Assembly: GCA_003116975.1 (NCBI GenBank) | Contig: BGKB01000025.1 | Coordinates: 434,001-498,000, forward strand | DNA length: 64,000 bases | Source of the DNA: Aurantiochytrium sp. KH105 | Taxonomy: Eukaryota > Sar > Bigyra > Thraustochytrida > Thraustochytriidae | Direction: 5' to 3' | Position numbers and translations under genes: made by a program | Shown here: one piece after another, positions 39,201 to 46,526 of the stretch | How the letters are laid out: each line of letters starts with the position of its first letter | How positions within the stretch are numbered: the stretch's first letter is position 1 | Notes under the pieces: generated by a model | Told to the model about the DNA's origin: nothing | The model's input: only the letters and a program-made list of their open reading frames with translations | Databases searched by the model: none

Positions 39201-39937
39201 AGTTGCCGCTTGCAGTAGGCTCGGTTGTTGGACTCACGTGCAACCTTTTTTCCAGTGCATCAACTTCGTGGGGGCCGCGCAATGGACTTTACAATGGGTC
39301 TCTTGCACGCGTGCGCGCTATTCTCTTCAACAATGCTCGTGGACCCTTTGCGTCACCTCAAGTCGGTGACGAACGAAACAGACCGATGCTCGTGCTCCTT
39401 GACAGTCCATCATACTCAGGCCCAGCAGTTTTCCCCTCTCACCCAAAAATCGTCCCTCTCTTTGTACAACGCATTTTCTGCGACAAGTCACAGGATTATA
39501 GGGAAGGCTTTCCATTGAGCGTAGAAGCTGCGCGAACGATTCACCGTCTTCAAGGCGTGACTGTTGGCCCTAATGAACCCATCAAAGGTCTTGCTGTACT
39601 CATTTTGCCGAAAGCAGAGCAGCGCCTGGTCAATGTAGCATATGTGGCACTGTCCAGGAACAAGCGCATCCAAGACCTTGCCGTTCTCGGCGATGGATTT
39701 TCGAATCAGTGTCGCAACGTTTATGGAACGAGCAAGAGCGCTGAAGAGCAACGCCAGCATATCTTGCGTCTTGAAGCCATTGCTTCGCGCCAAGAAAAAA
39801 CTCGACGCGAAAATTGCTCCAAAGAACGTTTCGCGATCCTACTAGACTGGTTTGTGCAGCGAATGCGCGTTTCAGACGAAGAGAGGGTCCGTGTACTAGC
39901 CTCTTGTTGTCACATGGTGGAAACGCAACCAGAGTGA
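33215..39937 (+). CDS. Helitron Rep-Pif1 helicase (rolling-circle transposase)
   Basis: A single frame of 2240 residues with ATG start. The Rep nuclease is centred on the HUH motif MIHFHGLLW (H983, H985). The paired catalytic tyrosines are in LKRYVSTYACKG (Y1264, Y1268), preceded by a Cys/His segment (MHSCNGYC) and the SGWRANYDVQPIL block that corresponds to the conserved NPYLLxxYxxHxNV region. The C-terminal third is a Pif1-type SF1B helicase: Walker A GVAGTGKS (K1723), Walker B CYICDEVSM, motif III GDAGQLRPV, and the late motifs IHRLQGVTVG and YVALSRNK. Rep nicks and joins single strands and the helicase unwinds DNA during rolling-circle transposition. The N-terminal 270 residues are basic and disordered; a repetitive Asp/Ala segment lies near 600-690. 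No disabling stop or missing motif is seen. Confidence 0.92.
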   Translation: MAHGDFRRHGTENENREQPASITEANETSGEPAAVSDVSSSTRHSPIPAAVPHIASSSRHSPTRTPTRRYAPGPSNIPLSPSDGHVQQEQPEQGYSRFGRKLKSNQMLPKNFFANLMRRTGKAQPKTRFTRRKLLCELRKLGIPPESFKKNLNDREYSKEASQMINAVKCCAQNDVLGALEPIPSAEELCEMGASEVDHVLQYQRYCHEKKRRFQTSRESSQELPVSSEEADFYDRLYHELLAIRRFEIIDSSYCVRNCSMCLRTWITNPFATENPYGENLVGPSDPGDWSCVPWWTCSCKRICRGVIYSYVSQQDSSRSVRLHREKPAGSHQQLRQQNFCRECINYIQKSKAESPFSIPSGFYHADVPKELKGLTFAEEQLISPINVFMNCMSLRNGMRKLKGHVACVEQNVQHIATVLPWLPAEASIVIYKRARNRKGDVHMLRVRRYRVQKALEWLCKFNPAFRKIKMSQARIETLPEDGTPTFCEVHVEDTNKVDQNHTTDSDSNEKKDLSEEEDEDTSDEEDDDGMEDIGPAPAQCAPDPYERDASSHSQSIRIVGSIQETIPSTEVSSVLRSAFLQQQKSTTNHLSHGPEAETKYSDSEVRGTSGAADAADGSGRVGRDADVAGGGVDDADRVRLNVNDVSSCAVRADARAREIKSADLTSADATGQLGAARACAAGAVGDSNLKEDYVNNAHLPSVEPERGKSFVNLSATPYFLAGAFPTLFVPDTRKPLAAEEDDTPGATPCEVPDDWLIHSTRGGTFSFGKFVAMLYRAPDARFANHGIFKFFCANQKQRLTALQQVSFFVKQELDAPVHSAQTIEGIRKNVERTGAEATVGKINSRIANLPGTSAFYAMKKRELDSIVDYLANKHGDLPCFFVSGSCAEYHNRAFHEILQRYMRATGQLADSEYLFILNEEGQPTYAGGFGLHAAILANTHLLNTWFVTRTRLFFNICFGKGNFEVSNFWYKFEFAPSRGMIHFHGLLWSRHQKQLQSFLAPAFDVVTVKGIESLDKKAAQKIGDYLGSHLFISGMHPGGLCAKDFWGGRAEQDNDSTTDEETEYFRAQREQEGGPGFPNMEIPPKAAGNPLAWLAPEGLRPARLNRDQLKTRACQVPRKKVRLDLVEIANITHMHSCNGYCLKKKFSKKRGPPLVECRFGFGPHSRVEPSSMHIIWTKKKCSRIRLAHDHPRMVHTSTPLLSGWRANYDVQPILSTDHKVYKSVQETASERKLNLKQTFQLLKLRASRSYLSSDRTLGMLKRYVSTYACKGELSEEQTREGFRKVLQDLRREDEACNEAQDAEGDDGTKAEVRSSPSHIRKLYVRYTMDLLRHHTVCGAYADFICLSLPLIIMSMRIKQIWLNGDRMLRNQQDDYRQDRGPVEGEADEQPTRLNHWDRFVKHQMGEAQSNRQKSFFEFYDSDERIPVIRGGTMHANSWPVTDGYKKTMLLLHRRGVCNVTDAFAPFPNPCTGKVPNGATSALMKCPKTGALIYDEKALDAVFEDFRTRPECPPYVRQKLESLKFEADLRAQRKNRARSSSLSSTLSSQSSDSSDSHGSESERVPGYIPYAPEYLDDKEIDEGRATPNSGDNNLFPREDGGEVNSSIVGRLSQEEENLQYEPSPAEDFSSDHDWSTFKLDGDIFTISHIKSRWDEVTSAFAVAQTEGFRLDYVDLTLAANFPGQRSVLCMVLEHFKALLDRPAGSPPPRPRRIVIQGVAGTGKSYTLRAISFLCTALFSSNQACVIGAPTGTAAFNASASTNHSLFNLRNSKPLSADKLLQTQAQFKGLKCYICDEVSMVGSSTLARLAMRLDEACSVANQDAIKAYDLDCSTGCGGVPIVILSGDAGQLRPVRDGTLFAKNAKTEAGEIGLRVYAALRQEVVILRIPVRQSGPDQLPYINALTRLRNGKLSSDDINLFNSRRFKFFSGEEKQSFDIRDERIVMRAYPFKQLVHDYNVAYFNGLSRRLVVQQVAKGSVAMAFKSERLGAAAAIPLELPLAVGSVVGLTCNLFSSASTSWGPRNGLYNGSLARVRAILFNNARGPFASPQVGDERNRPMLVLLDSPSYSGPAVFPSHPKIVPLFVQRIFCDKSQDYREGFPLSVEAARTIHRLQGVTVGPNEPIKGLAVLILPKAEQRLVNVAYVALSRNKRIQDLAVLGDGFSNQCRNVYGTSKSAEEQRQHILRLEAIASRQEKTRRENCSKERFAILLDWFVQRMRVSDEERVRVLASCCHMVETQPE

Positions 39938-40246
39938 AGATGAGTTCAATCGGGAATACCTATTTAGGAATTGCCGCACGTACGGCTGGGCCATGTATTT
40001 GGTTGAGAAAACCCTATGCCTAGTTCAAACTCGTGGTGCGGCTTGCTTTCAGAATATTGTCTACTTCGACGTCTACACCTCAGCGGGTGGACGAGCCTGC
40101 GCGCACATGCGCACGCACACGTCCGCTAAGGTGTGTGCCTTGACCGTTTATGGGTCAACACCTCTTCGGTGGCAAATGATGTTGCAAGGTTCAGGGCCTC
40201 AACACAGTTCAATGCTCCTGACCCCGCTCTGGTGGAACCTTCAGTT

Positions 40247-40294
40247 CCTTCACGACCGAAACGACCGGCACCTTCACGACCAAAACGACCGGCA
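40247..40294 (+). repeat. Two-copy 24-bp direct repeat
   Basis: Two adjacent 24-bp units differing by one base. In the frame of the protease ORF (upstream of its first ATG) each encodes an eight-residue PSRPKRPA unit. Confidence 0.8.
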
Positions 40295-40339
40295 CCTGTT
40301 TCGGCATCTATTGCGCGTTCGGGAACGAAGTCGCGACAA

Positions 40340-41488
40340 ATGTGCAAACCTCAGTTGACCTTTAAACAACCTCCCAAGAAGAGAGGGCGTCCTGTCCAGA
40401 AGCAAGGGAGGAAGATTTCCCCATCCCGTTCGTCTCTTCGTCGCAATACTTTGATCGTCGCACGGCCTTGTCCCTCTCATTCATCAAAAAGAAAAAGGCC
40501 AGATCTTCTGGAGGATCTGCGGTCTGGGAGTCGTCCAGAATCGATTGTACAATCTCCTCTTGATAATTCCATTCGATCGTGGGCTAATGAACGACGCTCT
40601 CTGTTGCTACAACACTCAAGAGAACTTCCTGATCCTGACCTACGTGTGCCTATCATCGACGACTCGCGTGCCTTTTTCGATTCTGCAAGTCCGAATCGAT
40701 TGCGATACATTCAGGATTTCATACCGTACTATGTCGCGGGCCTCATGACGGGAACGTGCTATGAAAGTTTACTTCCAGCGGGGACTCATTTCGATCCTCA
40801 GCTTGAAGCGTCTGTTATCAGGGCGTATGTGTATTACCTCCGGCAACTTGTCTCGGACCAAAGTTTTCGTGTAGCAGTTCGCACGCCAGAATTTGTGAAT
40901 GATAGGTCTCGTAATGAGGCCTTGCGTGATCTCTTTTGGGAACACTATAACCGTGTAGTATACGTGGCGCACATCAACAACAATCATTGGGTGACAATTC
41001 AGGTCGACAAGCCTTTGAAAAGGTGTGTCGTGTATGATAGTATGCTCACAAACGACCATCAAACCTTACAGCGAGGCCTTGATTCTCCCTACTTTCGTGG
41101 AATCAGAGGTCAAGCCAACTGTTTTAGATGGCTCGGCGTGGACGATTCGTGGATTTTCAACTTTGATAGAACTACACCTCAGCAGGCTGACAGTTCCTCA
41201 TGCGGTATTTTCGCTTGCATGATGCTCGCTGCAGTCACGTTTGATCGCACAAGCTCTCCGTTTCCATCTGTCACAGACTTTCGAGAGCACATGGTTCGGG
41301 CTATTTTTAGCCTTGTGCTGCGGCATGGTGCTTCACAAGACAACCGCATCCTTACTCGGCATCGCGCGCAAACATGCCTGGTATCCCTTCATTTGGAGCC
41401 TCTTCCCTTCGGGCCTCTTCCGAGTGCCGCAGCCGCGCCAATCAGAACTCGACGCTCAGCTCGCCTGAAGAGCAAAAATAAAAAATGA
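40340..41488 (+). CDS. Ulp1-type (C48) cysteine protease of the Helitron
   Basis: A 382-residue protein from the first ATG; the frame is open back to 40133, so an upstream exon or non-ATG start is possible. The C-terminal half is a Ulp1/SENP fold with the full catalytic set: H216 in NNNHWVTIQV, D233 in CVVYDSM, Q282 in PQQADSSSCGIF and C288. Ulp1 family proteases cleave SUMO or related ubiquitin-like modifiers; copies carried by transposons may counter host SUMO-dependent silencing, which is inference here. The N-terminus is basic and Ser/Pro/Arg-rich. It lies 0.4 kb after the Rep-helicase stop in the same orientation and is treated as cargo of, or part of, the Helitron. Confidence 0.82.
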   Translation: MCKPQLTFKQPPKKRGRPVQKQGRKISPSRSSLRRNTLIVARPCPSHSSKRKRPDLLEDLRSGSRPESIVQSPLDNSIRSWANERRSLLLQHSRELPDPDLRVPIIDDSRAFFDSASPNRLRYIQDFIPYYVAGLMTGTCYESLLPAGTHFDPQLEASVIRAYVYYLRQLVSDQSFRVAVRTPEFVNDRSRNEALRDLFWEHYNRVVYVAHINNNHWVTIQVDKPLKRCVVYDSMLTNDHQTLQRGLDSPYFRGIRGQANCFRWLGVDDSWIFNFDRTTPQQADSSSCGIFACMMLAAVTFDRTSSPFPSVTDFREHMVRAIFSLVLRHGASQDNRILTRHRAQTCLVSLHLEPLPFGPLPSAAAAPIRTRRSARLKSKNKK

Positions 41489-41887
41489 TTTTGTCGATTT
41501 TTTTTTTGTTCACGCTCCACCCTTTTTACGCACAACTCGGTCTCCGTGTTTCGAAGCGTTTTGTTGCTATTGTCAAATAAAGCAACTCTATTCTGTGCGT
41601 ATGCACATTCCTTTTATTTTTTTCACGATTTTTCATTTTAGTTTTTGTTTTTGCAAAAGTTATCGTGCACGAGAATAAAAAGGAAAGAAGTGGCGGGCGT
41701 GGCCACCAACCAGCGCCGTGGGGACTCGCTCGCAGAACTCAGCAAAGCAAGCGCGACAGCGGGTCGCGCGCGGGCAGGGGAAGGGCAGCAGCGCAGAGAC
41801 GGCGTGAAAGTCGAAGTCGCGGGCGCACGGAGAGGAACGGAAGAGACGCAAGCCAGGCAAAATAAGGCAGGGCAAGGCAAGGCAAGC
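41489..41887. promoter_or_regulatory. Helitron right flank and NOC4 upstream region
   Basis: AT-rich to about 41660 (T runs, AATAAA at 41576), then abruptly GC-rich. The change marks the probable junction of transposon and host DNA. A TGTGC-GTAT-GCACA hairpin is at 41595-41608. The 148 nt upstream of the NOC4 start contain five T on the sense strand. Confidence 0.5.
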
Positions 41888-43918
41888 ATGGTGCAGTCCC
41901 GCGTGCGGGCGCTCGAGGGGGACGTCCGCGAGGGCGGCGTGAGTAGCGTGAACAATGTCGTGAAACTCTTGCGGACTATGCGTGAAGATGACGATGACGA
42001 TGACGAGGGAAACAGCTCCGAGGCGCTCACAGCCATGCATGCGCTGCGACGCACATTTTCACGATTTCTGGAACAGGGTGATCTGTGCCAGACCCAGACA
42101 GGCAAGCGCGGACGCGGCATTGAAGAGGGAGACAAGGATGACGACCAAGAGACTGCGGAAGAGGCCGCCAAAAAGGACAAGGTCCTCAAATTTACACGAT
42201 GGCTTCGCGAAAAGTACGTGACGTACTGCAAGCTCTTGGCTGCGTGGCTTCGGCACGAAAAGGACACGTACCAGGTGGCGGCCTTGCGAACCCTTATGCA
42301 CCTGGTGCAGCGAGATGCGGCTGCCAGCGGGGCAACGACGGCAACCTTTGGCGTCGAGCTGTATACCTTTGTCGTGCGCTCACTTGTGGAGGCCCCCATT
42401 GCAGGCGGTTTGGAGAGCCAGCTCTTGCGCACCCTTCGCGACGAGTACATTGTTTCCTACACGGACGTTCGTTACTATACGTTGGTGGCAGTGCAGCGCA
42501 TTTGCGCTGCGCAGAGCAAGCAGCGACCAAAGGCCCTCAACGATGAGGACAACGAAGAGGAAGACAGCAACGCAGGCACGGATCAAGACGAGATGGAGCC
42601 GAAACCTGTGGGCGGATTTGCCGCTCTTGCAGAGATCCCTCGCAGTATTGATCGCGATGTTTTGGGCGAGAACGTCTTTGATCTCTTGTACGCAACGCCC
42701 TCCGAGGTTGACGCAGATGATTTCAAGGACTCAACCAAGGCGTGGGTGCCTCGTGTTAAGGGTGCAAACAAGCGCGCCGCCAAGTTGCACCGGCGCGCGT
42801 TCCAGGGCGCGTGGCTCGCCTTTTTGCAGCTCGGCGACTTTTCCCCGCGCGTCTACAGGCGTGTTCTCGTGTGTCTGCCGAAGCGTGTGGTCCCGTACCT
42901 GCAAGATCCGCTTTTGCTGAGCGACTTTCTCACGGACGCGTACGAGCAGCGCGGCCCCACGGCAATGCTGGCGCTTAACTCGCTTTTTCAGCTCATGATG
43001 GAGCACCACTTGGACTATCCTGACTTTTACCCCAAGCTCTACCGGTTGCTGGACCACGATACTTTTCACGTCAAGCACCGCGCGCAGTTTTTCGAGCTGC
43101 TTAGTCGCGTGATGGCGTCGACCCACTTGGCTTCGTACCTGGTGGCTGCCTTTGCCAAGCGTATTGCGCGTTTGGCATTGTATGCGCCACCGAGCGGTGC
43201 CATGTTTGCGGTGGTCCTCATTGGCAATTTGCTCAAGCGTCATCCAACATGTTTGACGCTTTTGCACCGCCCGACGGCAACGGAGCTCAAGCGTGAACGT
43301 GGCGAGCGTGTCGAGGAGGACGCGGACTTTGACAAGCGCGCCAAGATTGATGCCATCAAGGAAGCCTCTTTGCGTCTTGCCCTTGGACCGGTGGGCGGCG
43401 ACAGCGAGGATCAGAGCCAGAGCGAGAGCGAAAACGAGGAAGATGGCGGCAACGAAGAGTCCAAGGATTCAGACAAGACGGCGAACAAGGGCACACAGCA
43501 GAGAAAGAAGACGACGGCGACGACAGCAAAGATGAAGAAGCGCAAGCTGGGCGAAACGCTGGGCGCGCTTTCGACCTCGGAACTCACGGAAGATCCCTTT
43601 GATATCGACGAGCAAGACCCTTCAAAGTGCGGCGCGGTGGACTCGTGCTTGTGGGAAATTCAGGCGCTGTCGAAGCACTACTGCCCCAAGGTGGCAAGTC
43701 TGGTGCACTCAATTTTCGAGACGGAGATCAAAGCTAGTATGGAGAGCAAGAAGATCCAGCCTCCGGTCCCGCTCGACGATTTTGTTGCCATCACATACAA
43801 GTCTCTATTTGATCAGGAGTTGCGTCGGGGTCAAAAGCGGCGCGCGGTGGCGCTCAACTTTGTCGCTCCAGACAAGGCCGAGGTCGATGACGTCCCTGCT
43901 GTCTTTTCCCTCGTATAA
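41888..43918 (+). CDS. NOC4: NOC4 ribosome biogenesis factor
   Basis: A 676-residue member of the CBF/Mak21 family, closest to Noc4/NOC4L. The diagnostic C-terminal block is nearly continuous: FQGAWLAFLQL, VVPYLQDPLLLSDFLTDAY, ALNSLFQLMMEHHLDYPDFY, KLYRLLDHDTFHVKHRAQFF, SYLVAAFAKRIARLALYAPP, GNLLKRHPTCLTLLHRP, then EDPFDIDEQDPSKCGAVDSCLWEI split over about 570-600. Noc4 with Nop14 acts in nucleolar 40S subunit assembly within the SSU processome. An acidic, then Lys-rich insertion at about 495-555 separates the last two blocks and is probably disordered. The frame is open upstream to 41645 without an ATG; 41888 is the first ATG. Confidence 0.92.
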   Translation: MVQSRVRALEGDVREGGVSSVNNVVKLLRTMREDDDDDDEGNSSEALTAMHALRRTFSRFLEQGDLCQTQTGKRGRGIEEGDKDDDQETAEEAAKKDKVLKFTRWLREKYVTYCKLLAAWLRHEKDTYQVAALRTLMHLVQRDAAASGATTATFGVELYTFVVRSLVEAPIAGGLESQLLRTLRDEYIVSYTDVRYYTLVAVQRICAAQSKQRPKALNDEDNEEEDSNAGTDQDEMEPKPVGGFAALAEIPRSIDRDVLGENVFDLLYATPSEVDADDFKDSTKAWVPRVKGANKRAAKLHRRAFQGAWLAFLQLGDFSPRVYRRVLVCLPKRVVPYLQDPLLLSDFLTDAYEQRGPTAMLALNSLFQLMMEHHLDYPDFYPKLYRLLDHDTFHVKHRAQFFELLSRVMASTHLASYLVAAFAKRIARLALYAPPSGAMFAVVLIGNLLKRHPTCLTLLHRPTATELKRERGERVEEDADFDKRAKIDAIKEASLRLALGPVGGDSEDQSQSESENEEDGGNEESKDSDKTANKGTQQRKKTTATTAKMKKRKLGETLGALSTSELTEDPFDIDEQDPSKCGAVDSCLWEIQALSKHYCPKVASLVHSIFETEIKASMESKKIQPPVPLDDFVAITYKSLFDQELRRGQKRRAVALNFVAPDKAEVDDVPAVFSLV

Positions 43919-44538
43919 AAATAGGCAGAGGCACGCAGGCAGACAAACTGGATCAAATTTTACAAGCTGTGCTTGGATCAAACGCAAAGATGCGGCCACT
44001 ACTAGTAATGTAAAGGAAAGGCACAAGCCTCTCTCTCTCTCTCTCGCTTATATATACTTGCTTGTCTGCGGCTTGGCAGATGAAAATCGTTCTCACTCGA
44101 CCGTCACACTCGGGTCCATTCTTCTGGCAGACGGACTAGGGCCTATAGCTAGTCGAGTCCACTCGGTCTCCGTCGGCAGCGGCCAGCAGCAGCCAGCTTG
44201 GCTGTGAGCGAATGGACTCTCGCCACCAACAGGAGCCGATTGGGCTCCGACAATGGCCCCCGTCGCAGAGGGTAATTAGGGAAAACAGTAGCTGGCTGCT
44301 ACTCTAAGGTAACACCCAGGATTCGCAAGAGCTGGCACGCGTGTTGTTGTGTGCACGGCAGCCAAGCCAGCCTGCCAGACAGAGTTGGACGCAGGGCCAA
44401 ACCAGCATCGAGAAGCGGCACGCGACACGCAGCAGCGAGCAGCGAGCAGCGAGCAGCAGCAGCAGCAGAACAGCAACGAGCAGCAGCAGCGACAGCAACA
44501 CGCAAGTGGCAAGAGAAGAGAAGAGAAGAGCAAGCACG
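43919..44538. promoter_or_regulatory. Intergenic region upstream of phosphomannomutase
   Basis: Contains a CT tract with TATATATA after it (44030-44056), a CTAG-containing imperfect palindrome near 44130-44153, and a GCAGCGA/CAG repeat leader at 44441-44500. The last 152 nt before the start contain two T on the sense strand. Confidence 0.5.
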
Positions 44539-45531
44539 ATGACGACCAAGAACACCAAGATCTTGGCGCTCTTTGACGTCGACGGCACCCTGACCGTCGC
44601 GCGCAAGGTAAGTGGAAACGAGATGCGCGAGGGTTACCGCGCGAGGGGGAAGACCGAGAGACAGACGGACGAGCTCGTGCTCGCTTTTACGGGTGAGTGG
44701 TCGACGGGCAGAAGAACGATTGACTGACGAAGCAAGCCAAAATGTGGAAATTACATGCGATCTCGCTCGAGCTTTACTTGGGTTTGGGAAATGAATGTAT
44801 CGCAAATGAAACGCTGTTGAACGTGTTGACGCAACACAGGAAATCACGCCGGAGATGGACGCTTTCATGAAGAAGCTGCGCGAGCACATTGTTGTGGGCG
44901 TCGTGGGCGGATCGGATCTCGTCAAGCAGCAAGAGCAGCTCGGCGCCGACGTTACGGACGAGTACGACTACAGCTTTTCGGAGAACGGCCTCATGGGCTA
45001 CAAGGCTGGCAAGCTGTTTCACACGCAGTCTTTCGTGGAGTACCTTGGCGAAGACAAGATGAAGGAGTTCCTCAACTTTGTCCTCAAGTACCTTGCGGAC
45101 GTGGACTGCCCGGTGAAGCGCGGCACTTTTGTGGAGTACCGCCAGGGTATGCTCAACATTTCGCCCATTGGCCGTCAGTGCTCCCGCGAAGAGCGCAACG
45201 CCTTTGAGGCCTACGACAAGGAGGCCAAGGTCCGCGAGAAGATGGTGCGGCCTTGGACAAGGAGTTTGGCGACAAGTTCAACCTCAAGTTTTCGATTGGC
45301 GGCCAGATTTCCTTTGACGTTTTCCCCAAGGGCTGGGACAAGACATACTGCCTGCAGTTTGTAGAGAACGAGGGCTACGAGGAGATTCACTTTTTCGGCG
45401 ACAAGACCTATGAGGGCGGCAACGATTACGAGATCTTCAACGACCCGCGCACCATTGGCCATTCGGTTACCACCTACGAGGACACGATGCGTATCTGCAC
45501 GGAGCTCTTTCTGTCTGAGAAGAAGGAGTGA
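44539..45531 (+). CDS. PMM: Phosphomannomutase, two exons, one apparent frameshift
   Basis: Join 44539-44607 and 44840-45531. The intron has donor GTAAGT and acceptor CACAG, phase 0. Exon 1 encodes the HAD nucleophile motif FDVDGTL (D13, D15). Exon 2 carries EITPEMDAF, the [16 protein letters not shown] segment (substrate and PMM-specific), [15 protein letters not shown], and, in another frame, the [18 protein letters not shown] and [13 protein letters not shown] segments. PMM converts mannose-6-phosphate to mannose-1-phosphate for GDP-mannose and N-glycosylation. Between 45245 and 45253 the frame shifts: one base is missing relative to the family reading. Expected length is about 253 residues (human PMM2 246). 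A sequencing or assembly error is the simplest explanation; a 17-nt intron there would delete conserved residues and is unlikely. Confidence 0.88.
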
Positions 45532-46226
45532 GTGTGTGTCTACGTACCTAGTTGCTCTCTGCCTCCGTGCCAAACAGAAGAAAATTGACTCCATTGATAG
45601 GCCAAACGATTTTAGCAAAATATTCAACGTGAGTTGTACTTTACCTCTCCCTTCTTCATCCATCTATCCTCTTCAATCTCTCTGGATGGCTCTGACCCAA
45701 CGTGGTCGCTGGGTGGGCAGCCAGTGAGCCAGCCAGCCAGCCAGCCGGGCAAGAAAGCCGGGGTCGGAGAAGCGGCAGGGCTCCAAAGAAAGAGTGAGTG
45801 AGTGAGTGAGTGTGTGCGCGCACTGGTCTCTCTGGCCGGCTTGCTTGCTTGCTTGCTTGCTTGTTTTCTGGCACTTCCCGCTCCCGCTCCGTGTCCCTTC
45901 GGGCGGGCTGGACTCGGCCTTCTTGAGGCTGGGCAGGGTGGAGGGAGAGAGGAGAGAGAGAGCGCTGCGCTGGCCGGGCCGACGCGAGCGCTGTGGCAGA
46001 GGCAGCCCGACCGGCAGCCCGGGCGGGCGAAGAGACGAAGGGCGCCCAACCCAGCGCAGCGCAGCGCAGCGCAGCGCAGCGCAGCGCAGCGCAGCGGGGC
46101 TGAGATCCATCCTCCCTCCAGGTCCAGAGGGGTGCGGAGGGAGCAGCCGGCGCTTCCCTCTGGCTTCCTCCTCGCCCGTTGCGTTGCGGAGAGAGGAGAG
46201 CTCGAGCTCTCGTTCCTCCCGCTTCG

Positions 46227-46257
<31 letters not shown>

Positions 46258-46526
46258 CGTGCGGCCGGTGCCTGCGTGCGTGCCTGCGCGGCGAGCCAGT
46301 TCCGCAAGCGCGCGCGCGAGCGAGCGAGGGCGGCAGAGAGCGGCGCGGCGAGGCGCGGCGAGGCGCGGCGAGGCGGAGCGGCCGGGCGCGGCGAGCGGCG
46401 CGCGAGAGGGCGGGGAGCGCGGCGCGCGGGCGGGCGAGGCAGCGGCGGCGGAGCCGGAGGGAGGGAGGGCCGCGCGAGTGCGGCGGCGGGCGCGAGGCGA
46501 GGCGAGGCGAGGCGAGGCGAGGCAAG
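45532..46526. promoter_or_regulatory. VPS2 promoter and long leader, repeat-rich
   Basis: About 1 kb without a gene. It contains CAGC, GTGA and GCTT short repeats (45724-45865), a GCAGC pentamer array (46052-46096), a CTGC array (46232-46258), then 46302-46526, a 225-nt purine-rich leader with a single T on the sense strand (46479) ending in tandem GGCGA units. Confidence 0.55.
46052..46096. repeat. GCAGC pentamer array
   Basis: Nine tandem GCAGC units in the VPS2 upstream region. Confidence 0.9.

Larger units (their letters stand above)
32071..41640 (+). mobile_element. Helitron (rolling-circle transposon) with Rep-helicase and Ulp1-type protease
   Basis: The element is defined by its coding content: a 2240-residue Rep-Pif1 helicase at 33215-39937 and a C48 protease frame at 40340-41488, in a block whose flanking non-coding DNA is AT-rich compared with the neighbours. 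Boundaries are not proved. A candidate left end is TCTCGACACTAATTTTC near 32073, resembling typical Helitron 5' ends (TC followed by TMTAYTA-like sequence), with a perfect 7-bp hairpin just inside. No CTRR-plus-hairpin right end could be assigned; CTAG at 40018-40021, inside the proposed element, is the only nearby candidate seen and is poorly supported. Both proteins look intact, so the copy may be recent or active. Confidence 0.75.

Noticed and set aside
40000-40025. CTAG at 40018-40021, after a 4-bp GGTT/AACC hairpin, as the Helitron 3' end
   Set aside because: The hairpin is too weak and it would place the protease outside the element; left unassigned.
45241-45262. A 17-nt intron (GTGCGG...AAG) to explain the PMM frame change
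   Set aside because: It is too short for a spliceosomal intron and would delete residues expected in the family; a missing base explains the data better.
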